Shown here piece after piece: positions 8,537 through 16,454 of a stretch of 37,456 nucleotides of DNA (the stretch's first letter is position 1; each line of letters opens with the position of its first letter). The position numbers were made by a program, and so were the translations under genes. The stretch is from Bacteroidales bacterium (GTDB lineage: Bacteria; Bacteroidota; Bacteroidia; Bacteroidales; Muribaculaceae): the NCBI GenBank assembly GCA_004553485.1, contig SFLG01000035.1, forward strand, positions 1 to 37,456. The letters run 5' to 3'. A model generated the notes under the pieces. That model was not told the origin of the DNA. It saw only the letters and a list, made by a program, of their open reading frames with translations, and did no database searches.

Positions 8537-10057
8537 TTAGCCGTTGTTGCGGCTGAGGATGGCGTCGATGATGCGGCGGTCGTTGCTGAGGCGCGGAATT
8601 TTGCGCTGTCCGCCGAGTTTTCCCGTCGAGGCGAGCCAGTCGTCGAAGACGCCGGGACGAGCGTCGATTACCTCGAGGGGGTCGAGAAAGATGCCTCCCG
8701 AGCGCTTGGCGGCGTAGTCGCTGTTTTCGTCGCGGAGGGCGCTGTCGAGGTCGGCGGCAAAGGCGGCGTGGTCGGCCGGCGGGGTCTCCCATTCGATGAG
8801 CCACTGGTGGCGTCCACGATGTCCACCGTCGGCAAAGACGGGGGCGACGGTGTAGTTGTGTGCCTGGCAGCGGTGCTTGTGGCAGGTGCGGGTGAGGGCG
8901 GCGTCGGTGTTGTGCACCATCACCTCCTCGCCAAAGGCGTTGATGAAGGCTTTTGTGCGCCCGGCGATGGCGATGCGCAGGGGGTCGCGGCTGACGATGC
9001 GCACGGTGTCGCCGATGGGGTATCGCCACAGGCCGTTGGGGGCGGTGATAACCAGGGCGTATGTGCGGCCCTCCTCCACCTCCCATGCCGGGACGGCGTG
9101 CGCGGGCTGCGCGTCGTCGGCCTCGTCGAGGGGGACGAACTCGTAGAAGACACCGGCGTCGAGCAACAGCAGCATCGACCCCGGCTCGCGCAGGTCCTGG
9201 CAGGCGAAGAAGCCCTCCGAGGCGTTGTAGGTCTCGACGTAGCGCATGCGGCTGTCGGTGATGGCGGCGTACTGGCTGCGGTAGGGGCCCATGGCTATGC
9301 CTCCGTGGAAAAAGACCTCGAGGTTGGGCCATACGTCGTGCACGGTGGTGGCACCGGCCTCGGCGATTACGGCGCGCAGAACGGTGAGAAACCACGAGGG
9401 CACGCCGGATATGTTGGTGACGTTTGATTTGAGCGAAGCCTTTACCAGCGCGGGCACTTTCTGCGTCCAGTCCTCCATCAGGGCGATGTCGCGTGGCGGC
9501 ACGCGGTAGATGTCGACCAGCGGTCCGCAGGCCTCGATGAGGTGTGCCGACAGGTCGCCGGCCTTTACGCCCTCGGGCAGCTGCAGCTGCGTAGCAAAGC
9601 TGCCGCCGAGGATGAAACCCCGTCCGCTGAACAGGCGCGAGTCGGGGTAGTTGGCAAGGTAGTGGGCCACGGCGGCGGCTGCGCCGGGGTAGTGGTTGAG
9701 GCGCAGCGAGTCGTCGGTGATGGGGATGAACTTAGAGCGGCCGTCCGATGTGCCGGACGACTGGGCATAGCGCCGGCACACACCGGGCCACAGTACGTCG
9801 GTGGCGCCGTCGGCCATCGCCATCACCAGGTTGCGTATCTCTGGATAGCCGGTGACGGGTAGGGCGGCGGCAAAGGCGGCGTAGTCGGTGGTGCGCTTCA
9901 GCCCGTGGGCCCTGCCGTACTCGGTGCGCTCGCCCTTGCGGGTGAGATAGTCGAGCTGTCTAAGCTGCACACGCCGTATGTTGTCGCCGCGCCAGCTGCG
10001 GGCGGCCTTGACGTGCCGGCCAAGGATAAGACGCGCTATGGGAGTGAGGTTGAGCAT
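8537..10057 (-). CDS. GH3-family (auxin-responsive promoter-like) acyl-amido-synthetase-like protein
   Basis: The 506-residue protein resembles bacterial members of the GH3 family, which in plants adenylate carboxylic acids and join them to amino acids. The adenylation P-loop is visible as QSSGTSDGRSKFIPIT around residues 113-128. ETYNASEGFF and a central LWRYPIGDTVRI segment also fit the family. It is cytoplasmic: no signal peptide or membrane helix is seen. Substrates of bacterial homologues are unknown to me. It follows the FtsX-type permease gene by 96 bp, a gap filled by a 9-bp-period repeat, and is probably the last gene of that transcript. GH3 here is not glycoside hydrolase family 3. 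Confidence 0.85.
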   Translation of the reverse strand: MLNLTPIARLILGRHVKAARSWRGDNIRRVQLRQLDYLTRKGERTEYGRAHGLKRTTDYAAFAAALPVTGYPEIRNLVMAMADGATDVLWPGVCRRYAQSSGTSDGRSKFIPITDDSLRLNHYPGAAAAVAHYLANYPDSRLFSGRGFILGGSFATQLQLPEGVKAGDLSAHLIEACGPLVDIYRVPPRDIALMEDWTQKVPALVKASLKSNVTNISGVPSWFLTVLRAVIAEAGATTVHDVWPNLEVFFHGGIAMGPYRSQYAAITDSRMRYVETYNASEGFFACQDLREPGSMLLLLDAGVFYEFVPLDEADDAQPAHAVPAWEVEEGRTYALVITAPNGLWRYPIGDTVRIVSRDPLRIAIAGRTKAFINAFGEEVMVHNTDAALTRTCHKHRCQAHNYTVAPVFADGGHRGRHQWLIEWETPPADHAAFAADLDSALRDENSDYAAKRSGGIFLDPLEVIDARPGVFDDWLASTGKLGGQRKIPRLSNDRRIIDAILSRNNG

Positions 10058-10083
10058 CAGGTGAGTGTATTGTGTTTTGCAGC

Positions 10084-10149
10084 AGCTAAATAGCTAAAAT
10101 AGCTACCATAGCTAATTAGCTATAATAGCTACTGTAGCTGAGATAGCCA
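10084..10149. repeat. 9-bp-period repeat (GCTANNATA words)
   Basis: Units GCTAAATA, GCTAAAATA, GCTACCATA, GCTAATTA, GCTATAATA, GCTACTGTA and GCTGAGATA run through nearly the whole 96-bp gap between the permease and GH3-family genes. Two units are 8 nt, the rest 9 nt. The word is closely related to the block at 29345-29389. Confidence 0.88.
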
Positions 10150-10153
10150 AGGG

Positions 10154-11332
10154 CTAAAACGCCTTGCGCACTATGCGCCGTATGGTCAGCAGGTTCAGCG
10201 CTGTCACTGCCAGCACGATGGTGGCGCCGGCAAGCAGGGCGGGGAGGGCCGAGCCGGCGTGGACACCGATTTCGTCGAGCTGCGCCTGCCAGCGGGCCGA
10301 CGCTACGAACATTATCACCGTCGACAGCACGAGTATGCCGGCGTTGACGGCGACAACCAGGCGGTAGTACGGCGCGGCGGCCTGTGCCGGGGTGTAGCCC
10401 AGCAGCATGAGGTTGTGCAGCTTCTCGCGCGACTTCTGCAGCAGCAGGAATATGCTGAGCGTGAGGATGAAGAACGCCAGCAGCGAGATGACGGCGCCGA
10501 TGGTGACGACGATGGCGGTGATGATGCGCAGGAAGTAGGTGGCGCGCGAGTTGTCGGTGTTGTCGCCGGCAACCTCGTAGTTGTGGCGCTCCATGTACTT
10601 CATTATGGCGGGGTCGCCGGGCTTGCTGACCTCGAGGATGAGGCGCGAGGGGTTGGGCTGTGTGCCCGGCACGGCAAACTGGTCGTTGGCCCAGGTCATA
10701 AAGGTGCCGGGGACGGCGATGGTGTTGAGGCGCGACGAGAAGCCGACGATGCGTGCCATCACCACCGTGGACTTGCCGTTGCCGGACAGGCGGAACGTGA
10801 TGGGTACACGGCCGATGATGCTCTCGGACAACTGGGGCAGGCCGCGCGAACCGGCAAAGCCGAAGTTGTACAGCGCCAGGTATTCGCGCGACATGATGAC
10901 GGGGACGGTCTGCCCGGGCTTCCAGTCCCACCCTTCGGGCATGACGTCGAGGAAATCGTCGGGGATTGACTCGAGGAACATGTAAGTCGACATGTTTGAG
11001 TCGCCCAGGCCCATCGAGGCCATCACGCTGAAGTTGGCGCTGCTGAAGGCGCCCACCTTGCGCATCCAGGGCTGCTCCTCGAGCTCGCTGATGTCTTTGG
11101 GCGTGAAGCCGCCGTCGGCTTTTTTGAGGCCGAGGGTGGTAAGCGTCGACACGGGACGCGAGATTATCATGTAGTCTTTGGACACAAACGAGTCCTCGTT
11201 GCGGTAAGCCGTCGAGACGTCGCTGTAGAAGCGTATGGCGCACATCACGATGGCCAGGCCGGCAAGGTTGGCCAGGGCGTATCCGACAATCTGCATTGCC
11301 GATATGTTCTTTCGCAGAAGTTTCCAGATCAT
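10154..11332 (-). CDS. FtsX-like ABC transporter permease
   Basis: This 392-residue protein has the FtsX/MacB-type layout: one membrane helix near the N-terminus (about 15-37), a large extracytoplasmic domain of roughly 200 residues, then three helices in the last 130 residues. The ATG at 11332 overlaps the stop of the ATPase gene as ATGA, a sign of translational coupling. The frame stays open upstream to 11506, but that part is a shadow of the ATPase gene. With the ATPase and the DUF4836-like lipoprotein it forms a tight three-gene set. Type VII ABC systems of this shape usually transduce energy to the periplasm or move lipids or lipoproteins; the substrate is unknown. Confidence 0.9.
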   Translation of the reverse strand: MIWKLLRKNISAMQIVGYALANLAGLAIVMCAIRFYSDVSTAYRNEDSFVSKDYMIISRPVSTLTTLGLKKADGGFTPKDISELEEQPWMRKVGAFSSANFSVMASMGLGDSNMSTYMFLESIPDDFLDVMPEGWDWKPGQTVPVIMSREYLALYNFGFAGSRGLPQLSESIIGRVPITFRLSGNGKSTVVMARIVGFSSRLNTIAVPGTFMTWANDQFAVPGTQPNPSRLILEVSKPGDPAIMKYMERHNYEVAGDNTDNSRATYFLRIITAIVVTIGAVISLLAFFILTLSIFLLLQKSREKLHNLMLLGYTPAQAAAPYYRLVVAVNAGILVLSTVIMFVASARWQAQLDEIGVHAGSALPALLAGATIVLAVTALNLLTIRRIVRKAF

Positions 11333-12015
11333 AGCCTGATGTGTTTGGCCTCGTCGAGGACGAGCGGGTTGCCCACGGAGGTGGTGATGATTGAGCCGCC
11401 GTTGCGTGCCGCGGCCTCGGTTACCAGCTCGGCCACGCGCCCGTTGTTGGTGGCGTCGAGGTGGCTCACGGGCTCGTCGAGGATGATGAAGTCGAAGGGC
11501 TGGCACAGGGCGCGTATCACGGCTACGCGCTGCTGCTGGCCCACCGAGAGGCGTCCCGCGGGCTGGTCGGCCTTTTCGGCCACGCCGAGGCGTTCGAGCA
11601 TGTCCATAATCTGCACGGTGGTGCAGGCGCCGGTGAGGCGGTTCTTAATCTGAATGTTCTCCATCACCGACAGCTCGGCAAAGAGCTTCATCTCCTGGGG
11701 CAGGAGGGCCAGATGGCGCAGGCGCACCAGGCACCACTGCTCGATGGAGAGCGTGCGCACATTGGTGTCGTTGAAGAGGATGTCGCCGAGGTAGTCGCTG
11801 CGGTTGCCGTAGATAAACGAGCACAGGCTCGACTTGCCGGCACCGCTCTCGGCCTCAATCATATAACGCCCCGGGCGGCTGAAGGTGAGGCTGTGCATCC
11901 ACACCTCAGACAGCGCGACATGGCCCTCTTTCTCCTGCCCGGCGAAGACACCGGGCAGGGCCATGTCGAGGGTTATGCTGTCGATGCGCCCGAAGGGCAG
12001 CGTTGTTTTGCTCAC
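11329..12015 (-). CDS. ABC transporter ATP-binding protein (partner of FtsX-like permease)
   Basis: The 228-residue ATPase resembles LolD/FtsE/MacB-type subunits. Walker A is ESGAGKSS at 56-63, with Ala in place of the usual first Gly. The Q-loop Gln is residue 107, the signature LSVGQ is at 156-160 and Walker B FIILDE at 176-181. The H-loop His, normally in a THD-like motif after Walker B, is not present; the matching segment reads ITTSVGNP (210-217). Translation starts with GTG directly after the TAA of the lipoprotein gene and ends overlapping the permease ATG, so the three genes are coupled. The altered H-loop could mean slow or regulated ATP hydrolysis. Confidence 0.9.
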   Translation of the reverse strand: MSKTTLPFGRIDSITLDMALPGVFAGQEKEGHVALSEVWMHSLTFSRPGRYMIEAESGAGKSSLCSFIYGNRSDYLGDILFNDTNVRTLSIEQWCLVRLRHLALLPQEMKLFAELSVMENIQIKNRLTGACTTVQIMDMLERLGVAEKADQPAGRLSVGQQQRVAVIRALCQPFDFIILDEPVSHLDATNNGRVAELVTEAAARNGGSIITTSVGNPLVLDEAKHIRL

Positions 12016-13590
12016 TTAGTAGTCGTATTTTGATCTTTCTTCTTTGACCTTGTTGACGGCGTCGCTGATCAGCGACAGGTAGCACTGCAGCAGGGTCTTG
12101 TCGGTATTGGTGGCAGTGGTGGTGGCGCTGATGGTGTTGCCCTTGAGGGTGGCGGTGCCTTCGAGGCCGAACTTCATGCCGAACATCTCGGCCAGCATGT
12201 CCGAATACATGCTGTCGGTGATGATGGCGATGTTGGAGTCTTTGATGTCACCGGTCTTTGAGGTGAGCTTGTTGCTGCCGGGTGTGCTGTTGAAGTAGGC
12301 TACGACGAGGTTGCCCTCGGTGTGGATGTCAAGGCTGAGGTGAGCGTAGCGTTCGGGAGAGGACTCGGCGACGCTGTCGCTGTAGTACTCATACTCGGCG
12401 CTGCGGTCGTAGATGGGTATGTCCATGGCGAACTTGATGGACTGGCCGGGGGCGTAGGTTATCTGGTCGGGAGCGCCCTGGTCTATGCCCCACAGTTTGG
12501 CTAACATGTCGATGAGCTCGCCCGAGCGGCCGTTGGCGCAGGTGACGGCGGCAGAGAGGCTGACTCGTTCGGCTGCCTCGTAGTCATTCTTCAACTTGAG
12601 CATTTTCTCGTCAATGTTGACGGAGCCGGATATCATTGCGGGGCCGTCGAGGATGGCGGCGATTTGGTTGGCCTGGGCTTTCTCGCTGTAGCTGAGGAAG
12701 GAGGCGCCGAACTGCAGGTACTCTTTGACGTTGCCCACGAGTATGGCGGCGGTGTGGCCCTTGCCGGCGTATTCGAGCAGGTCGGGGTTAACGGTGCCGT
12801 TAAACAAGCCCTTGGCCGACTTGCCGTCGTAGGTGGTGAGCTCGAAGGAGGTCTTCCAGGTCTTGCCTTCCATGTTGAAGGTGAAGAAGGCGCCAATCTT
12901 GTTGCTATTGATTAGGTTGGAGATTTCGCTCGGAATCTTGTTGTCGTCAAACTCGTAGTGGGCGAAGACGTTGATGAGCTTGTCGCCTTCGGTGAGGCGC
13001 TTGGCGACGTCCTCGGCGAGGGGATGGTCCTCGGCGCGCTTCTGCAGCTTCTCCATAAAGCGGACAGGGGTCTCGCCGTGAGGAGTGCACAGAATCATGC
13101 CGGTGTCGTCTTTGGTCATCAGGTAGATGTCCTCTGTGAGGTCGAGGGTCCACCAGCCGTCTTTCTCCTTGGCCTTGTCGCCCAGGTCTTTGCCGACCTG
13201 CTCGATGAATTTCTTCGAGTCTTTGACGTTGAAGGCGAACAGCAGCTGGGCGTTGTCCTCGTCCTGAATGTCAAAGGTGACGATGGCGTTTTCGTATTCA
13301 AGGTACTCGTTCTCTATCACATAGTCGATGTATGACCGCACACCCGAGGGAACTTCTTTGAGGATGGCGTTGATTTCGGACGAGAGCTCGAGCTTGCCTT
13401 TGTCGTCGATGGTGCTGCCCGACTGTTCGACAAGCTGTTTGAGGTTGATGGTGGCTACCACTTTGTCTTTGGACGAGGCGTAGGTTTCCAACAGCTCGGC
13501 CGAGTCTTTTTTGCCTGAGCACGAGCCCAGCAGTACGATACATGCCATAGCCATGAGCGGCAGGGCAAAACTTTTGATTAGATTTCTCAT
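12016..13590 (-). CDS. DUF4836-like lipoprotein
   Basis: This 524-residue protein begins with a lipoprotein signal: hydrophobic segment ALPLMAMACIVLLGSC with the lipidated Cys at about residue 24, followed by SGKKDS. Length, the early VVATINLKQLVEQSG segment and the overall pattern resemble the DUF4836 family of Bacteroidota. The function is unknown. Its stop codon is immediately followed by the GTG of the ABC ATPase, so it may be the envelope partner of that transporter; this is inferred from position only. A TATCTTTG box at 13719-13726 lies upstream, beyond a 9-bp-period repeat in the leader. Confidence 0.82.
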   Translation of the reverse strand: MRNLIKSFALPLMAMACIVLLGSCSGKKDSAELLETYASSKDKVVATINLKQLVEQSGSTIDDKGKLELSSEINAILKEVPSGVRSYIDYVIENEYLEYENAIVTFDIQDEDNAQLLFAFNVKDSKKFIEQVGKDLGDKAKEKDGWWTLDLTEDIYLMTKDDTGMILCTPHGETPVRFMEKLQKRAEDHPLAEDVAKRLTEGDKLINVFAHYEFDDNKIPSEISNLINSNKIGAFFTFNMEGKTWKTSFELTTYDGKSAKGLFNGTVNPDLLEYAGKGHTAAILVGNVKEYLQFGASFLSYSEKAQANQIAAILDGPAMISGSVNIDEKMLKLKNDYEAAERVSLSAAVTCANGRSGELIDMLAKLWGIDQGAPDQITYAPGQSIKFAMDIPIYDRSAEYEYYSDSVAESSPERYAHLSLDIHTEGNLVVAYFNSTPGSNKLTSKTGDIKDSNIAIITDSMYSDMLAEMFGMKFGLEGTATLKGNTISATTTATNTDKTLLQCYLSLISDAVNKVKEERSKYDY

Positions 13591-13640
13591 AGTGGAAATA
13601 TTTTAAATTTTATTGAATTTTCACAAGCGGGGCTATGGGG

Positions 13641-13667
13641 CTAATTGGTCTAATTAGTCTAATTAGA
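13641..13667. repeat. 9-bp-period repeat (CTAATTAGT words)
   Basis: Three exact-length units, CTAATTGGT, CTAATTAGT and CTAATTAGA, sit in the presumed leader of the DUF4836-like gene. The word is nearly that of the block at 3403-3496 and that at 15451-15480. Confidence 0.75.
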
Positions 13668-13718
13668 CTGTAACCTTAAAATTTGAGTTGGTGTTTTCAG
13701 CGCCTAAGCGCCACCGTG

Positions 13719-13726
13719 CAAAGATA
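13719..13726 (-). promoter_or_regulatory. -7 box for the lipoprotein-ABC-FtsX operon
   Basis: TATCTTTG on the minus strand, just downstream (in the transcription direction) of the tRNA terminator. The start site should lie about 125 nt before the ATG at 13590. No TTTG was found at the usual -33 spacing, so confidence is moderate. Confidence 0.55.
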
Positions 13727-13759
13727 ATAAAAAAGCGTCAAGGGGGGAAGAGGCGGGGC

Positions 13760-13800
13760 AAAAAAAACAGCAAGCCCGCGGGCGATGTGCCTGCGGGCTT
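13760..13800 (-). terminator. intrinsic terminator of the tRNA-Asn pair
   Basis: A 12-bp stem with one G-T pair (13772-13783 with 13789-13800) and a 5-nt loop is followed on the minus strand, after a few bases, by a run of eight T. It ends the tRNA transcript 4 bp after the second tRNA. Confidence 0.88.
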
Positions 13801-13803
13801 CTG

Positions 13804-13877
13804 CGCTTCAAGATGGACTCGAACCAACGACCCTCTGATTAACAGTCAGATGCTCTAACCGACTGAGCTATTGAAGC
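13804..13877 (-). tRNA. tRNA-Asn (anticodon GUU), copy 2
   Basis: A 74-nt cloverleaf including the discriminator G. The acceptor stem GCTTCAA/TTGAAGC, D arm with AGCTCAGTCGGTTAGAGC, anticodon stem TCTGA/TCAGA around loop CTGTTAA (GTT at 34-36), and T arm with GGTTCGAGTCC are all visible. CCA is not encoded. It is identical to the copy at 13897-13970 and separated from it by 19 bp, so both come from one transcript. Confidence 0.96.
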
Positions 13878-13896
13878 AAGGTGCTATGTATGTTTG

Positions 13897-13970
13897 CGCT
13901 TCAAGATGGACTCGAACCAACGACCCTCTGATTAACAGTCAGATGCTCTAACCGACTGAGCTATTGAAGC
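13897..13970 (-). tRNA. tRNA-Asn (anticodon GUU), copy 1
   Basis: Same 74-nt sequence and cloverleaf as the neighbouring copy at 13804-13877: acceptor stem GCTTCAA/TTGAAGC, anticodon GTT, discriminator G, no encoded CCA. This is the promoter-proximal copy, about 63 nt after the -7 box at 14034-14041. The leader contains a short GCAACC/GGTTGC hairpin. Confidence 0.96.
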
Positions 13971-14033
13971 GTATCCGCAACCTTCCGGGGTCGGTTGCGC
14001 CGTCCGAAACGGCCTCCCGGTGGTTTTGCGGTG

Positions 14034-14065
14034 CAAATTTACAACAATTTTTTTTATCGTGCAAT
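14034..14065 (-). promoter_or_regulatory. promoter for the tRNA-Asn pair
   Basis: On the minus strand ATTG (14062-14065), a 20-nt spacer rich in A and T, and TAAATTTG (14034-14041). It lies in the short gap between the metK stop and the tRNAs, so the tRNAs need not rely on metK read-through. Confidence 0.7.
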
Positions 14066-14096
14066 AGCGCGGGCTAAATAATTTGCCTGACGCGGT

Positions 14097-14122
14097 TTAT
14101 TTACCCTGCTTATTTACCCTGC
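14097..14122 (-). repeat. 13-bp tandem duplication spanning the metK stop codon
   Basis: On the minus strand GCAGGGTAAATAA occurs twice in a row (14110-14122 and 14097-14109). The first copy encodes the last residues of MetK and its stop; the second repeats the same sequence and stop outside the gene. It looks like a recent slippage event. Confidence 0.85.
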
Positions 14123-15414
14123 TGCGTGAAGAGTTTGGCGCGCAGTGTGTCCACCATGTCCAGCTCCTCCCAGGGGAAGAGGCGCACCTCGATGGCGGTG
14201 TCCTTGCCGTTGATGTGGAAGGTTTTGGTGACGGTGCGGGGCGTGCGGCCGACGTGGCCGTAACTGGCGGTCTCCTCGTAGATGGGTGTGCGCAGGTTGA
14301 AGCGCTTTTCGATGGCGAAGGGGCGCAGGTCGAACTCGGGCAGCGAGGTCACCGCCTTTGACAGCTCGGCGTCGCTGAGGCCGGTCTTGCCCGTGCCATA
14401 GGTGTTGATGTTCACGCTGACGGGCTCGGCCTTGCCGATGGCGTAGGCCACCTGCACCAGCACGCGCTCGGCGGCGCCGGCGGCGACGAGGTTTTTGGCG
14501 ATGTGGCGTGCGGCGTAGGCTGCCGAGCGGTCTACTTTGGACGGGTCTTTGCCCGAGAAGGCGCCTCCGCCGTGGGCGCCGTGGCCGCCGTAGGTGTCGA
14601 CGATAATCTTGCGGCCGGTGAGGCCGGTGTCGCCGTGGGGGCCGCCGATGACAAACTTGCCCGTGGGGTTGACGTGCAGGGTGTAGTCCTCGTCGAGCAG
14701 GTGGCGCAGATTTTCGGGCAGCCGCTTGCGCACGTTGGGGATGACGATGCGGCGCACGTCGTTGGTGATGGTCTCGCACATACGGCGGTCGCACTCCTCC
14801 TGGCTCAAGCCGGTCTTTTCGGGTGTTAGGAATTCGTCGTGCTGGGTCGAGACAACGATGGTGTCGACGCGCACGGGACGGTGTGTCTCGCCGTCATATT
14901 CGATTGTCACCTGGCTCTTTGCGTCGGGGCGCAGGTACACCATGTCGGTGCCCTGGCGGCGTATGCGTGCCAGCTCCTTTACCAGGGCGTGGCTGATGGC
15001 GAGCGACAGGGGGATGTAGAGGTCGGTCTCGTCGGTGGCGTAGCCGAACATCATGCCCTGGTCGCCGGCACCCTGCTCCTCGCGGATGTCGCGGTCGACG
15101 CCGCGGTTGATGTCGCCGCTCTGCTCGTGCAGGGCCACCATCACGCCGCAGCTCTTGGCGTCGAACTGCAGGCTGGAGTGGTTGTAGCCGATGCGCTCGA
15201 TGACGCGGCGGGCGGTGCCGGGGATGTCGATGTAGGCTTCGGAGTTTACTTCGCCGGCAACGATTACCTGGCCGGTGGTGACGAGGGTCTCGCAGGCGAC
15301 TTTGCTGTTGGGGTCGCGGGCAAGGAACTCGTCGAGGATGGCGTCGCTGATCTGGTCGGCGACTTTGTCGGGATGACCCTCTGAGACTGATTCTGAGGTG
15401 AAAAGGTAGTTCAT
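14110..15414 (-). CDS. metK: S-adenosylmethionine synthetase
   Basis: MetK makes S-adenosylmethionine from methionine and ATP. The 434-residue protein has GHPDK at 13-17, the GAGDQGMMFGYA signature with its ATP-binding residues, and the GGAFSGKDPSKVDRSA loop near the active site. I chose the ATG at 15414 (MNYLFTSESVSEGHP); the frame is open upstream to 15495 but that part is the transcribed leader. Upstream lie a promoter, a probable SAM-I riboswitch and an intrinsic terminator, so the enzyme is very likely repressed by its own product. A 9-bp-period repeat lies between the terminator and the start codon. Confidence 0.97.
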   Translation of the reverse strand: MNYLFTSESVSEGHPDKVADQISDAILDEFLARDPNSKVACETLVTTGQVIVAGEVNSEAYIDIPGTARRVIERIGYNHSSLQFDAKSCGVMVALHEQSGDINRGVDRDIREEQGAGDQGMMFGYATDETDLYIPLSLAISHALVKELARIRRQGTDMVYLRPDAKSQVTIEYDGETHRPVRVDTIVVSTQHDEFLTPEKTGLSQEECDRRMCETITNDVRRIVIPNVRKRLPENLRHLLDEDYTLHVNPTGKFVIGGPHGDTGLTGRKIIVDTYGGHGAHGGGAFSGKDPSKVDRSAAYAARHIAKNLVAAGAAERVLVQVAYAIGKAEPVSVNINTYGTGKTGLSDAELSKAVTSLPEFDLRPFAIEKRFNLRTPIYEETASYGHVGRTPRTVTKTFHINGKDTAIEVRLFPWEELDMVDTLRAKLFTQQGK

Positions 15415-15450
15415 AGTGTATGTTGTTTTGTTGTTGTCGGGGGTGATTGG

Positions 15451-15480
15451 TTTAATTAGTCTAATTGGCCTTATTGGGCC
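15451..15480. repeat. short 9-bp-period repeat in the metK leader
   Basis: Words TTAATTAGT, CTAATTGGC, CTTATTGGG and a weak fourth unit repeat every 9 nt between the leader terminator and the metK start. The wording resembles the blocks at 3403 and 13641. Confidence 0.65.
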
Positions 15481-15493
15481 GGTGGGCGGGTGC

Positions 15494-15523
15494 AAAAAAA
15501 GCGGCAGCCGGGTTGGCTGCCGC
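15494..15523 (-). terminator. intrinsic terminator in the metK leader (expression platform)
   Basis: GCGGCAGCC pairs perfectly over 9 bp (15501-15509 with 15515-15523) around a 5-nt loop, and on the minus strand seven T follow directly. It lies 80 nt before the metK start and 14 nt after the riboswitch P1 stem, so it must be bypassed for metK to be expressed. Confidence 0.9.
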
Positions 15524-15537
15524 GAGATATGCGGTTT

Positions 15538-15627
15538 AAAAATCGGTCGGGTTGATTGTATCGCCGAGCGGTTTTAGCATTTTTTTAGGTGGTTGCAAGC
15601 AGCCAAATTTGTCCACCAACGATTTTT
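15538..15627 (-). ncRNA. probable SAM-I (S-box) riboswitch, metK leader
   Basis: The 5' end of the leader, AAAAATCG (15620-15627), pairs perfectly with CGATTTTT (15538-15545), an 8-bp P1 stem closing a 90-nt domain. Inside, on the minus strand, TGGTGGA, then TTGCAACCACC and AAAATGCTAAAACC match the order of the conserved S-box elements (GGYGGA, GCAACC, GUGCUAA). A terminator with a T run follows. SAM-I riboswitches are an established control of metK. I have not run a covariance model; the class assignment rests on these motifs and on the gene behind it. Confidence 0.8.
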
Positions 15628-15633
15628 GTGCTG

Positions 15634-15665
15634 CAAAGGTACAACTTTTCTTTTAACCTTGCAAC
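15634..15665 (-). promoter_or_regulatory. promoter for the metK riboswitch transcript
   Basis: On the minus strand GTTG (15662-15665), 20 nt, then TACCTTTG (15634-15641). The predicted start site near 15627 coincides with the first base of the riboswitch P1 stem, which supports both calls. Confidence 0.78.
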
Positions 15666-15698
15666 CTTAGCGTTGCAATTCGCTTTACTGCTTACCGC

Positions 15699-16157
15699 TT
15701 ATTTGACGGGGCGCAGGGTGATGCGGGCGGGGGAGTTGGCCGATGTGAGGTTGACGAGGGTGTCGCTGACAAACTCGACGTCGGTAATCTGCGGGAGGAC
15801 GGTAACCATCAGCTGCTCCATCGTGACGTCGGGGCAGGCCATCCGTGTCATGCCGCCGTCTTTGAGAGTGACTTTGCCGCCGGTGCGGGTGTATTCGCCG
15901 AATATGGTGTTGCAGTTTGTCTTGGCCGAGTAGGTGGTGTCGGTGAAGACCATCCGGATGGGCCCGTAGGCGTCGTCGATGTCGACGGCGTTGACGAGGG
16001 CGGTGTCGTTGAGGGCGACGGTGACGATGTCGTAGGTTCCGGCCAGGCTGGCGCCGGCGTTATTCTCTTCGGCCGTCGTGCCGGCCTTGTTGGCTGTGCA
16101 GGCTGCTGACATGAGCACGATGGCAAATGCAGCGGGGATAATTGCTTTAAGTTTCAT
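15699..16157 (-). CDS. META-domain lipoprotein (HslJ-like)
   Basis: This 152-residue protein begins with a lipoprotein-type signal (MKLKAIIPAAFAIVLMSAAC, lipidated Cys at 20). A single META domain follows: LAGTYDIVTVALND, then MVFTDTTYSAKTNCNTIFGEY with the Asn/Cys segment typical of META, and TRMACPDVTMEQLMVTVLP. META-domain proteins such as HslJ are envelope proteins linked to heat or novobiocin stress; the exact role is unknown. The ATG at 16157 was chosen because the frame upstream to 16307 lacks a signal sequence. Its stop lies 34 bp from the metK promoter. No clear promoter was found for it. Confidence 0.88.
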   Translation of the reverse strand: MKLKAIIPAAFAIVLMSAACTANKAGTTAEENNAGASLAGTYDIVTVALNDTALVNAVDIDDAYGPIRMVFTDTTYSAKTNCNTIFGEYTRTGGKVTLKDGGMTRMACPDVTMEQLMVTVLPQITDVEFVSDTLVNLTSANSPARITLRPVK

Positions 16158-16416
16158 ATTTTCGGGTTTTGGGTTATTTTTCTGTTCTTTGGCTGTCGTG
16201 GGGCCGTTGGTTGTGGCAGGAGGAGCGCCGCCGGGGCGCGAGTGGTCTCGTTTTGTCAGTCCCTCCCTATATAACGTATGGCCGGGCCGAAATGTTTTGT
16301 GTTTCATTTTTGTTCCAATGTGTCAATTGTAAGCAACATATTGTCAACTAAGCATTACAGAACATGGAGGTGCCGTCCAAATTAAAATTTTTTAACGATT
16401 ATTTGCATTAATTTTT

Positions 16417-16448
16417 CTTGGCGGCTCCCGTTTTATGCTTTATCTTTG
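16417..16448 (+). promoter_or_regulatory. promoter driving a non-coding transcript
   Basis: CTTG (16417-16420), 20 nt, TATCTTTG (16441-16448). No protein gene follows on the plus strand in the next 150 nt, but a T-run terminator does, at 16552-16599. This defines a small RNA gene. Confidence 0.75.
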
Positions 16449-16454
16449 CCATTG

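Noticed and set aside
8537..10057. Glycoside hydrolase for the GH3-family gene
   Set aside because: The motifs are those of the adenylating auxin-responsive GH3 family (SSGTSDGRSK), not of glycoside hydrolase family 3, which is the gene at 26331-29282.
13804..13970. Integration site for a mobile element at the duplicated tRNA-Asn genes
   Set aside because: The two tRNAs are complete and adjacent with a shared promoter and terminator, and no integrase or partial tRNA repeat is nearby.
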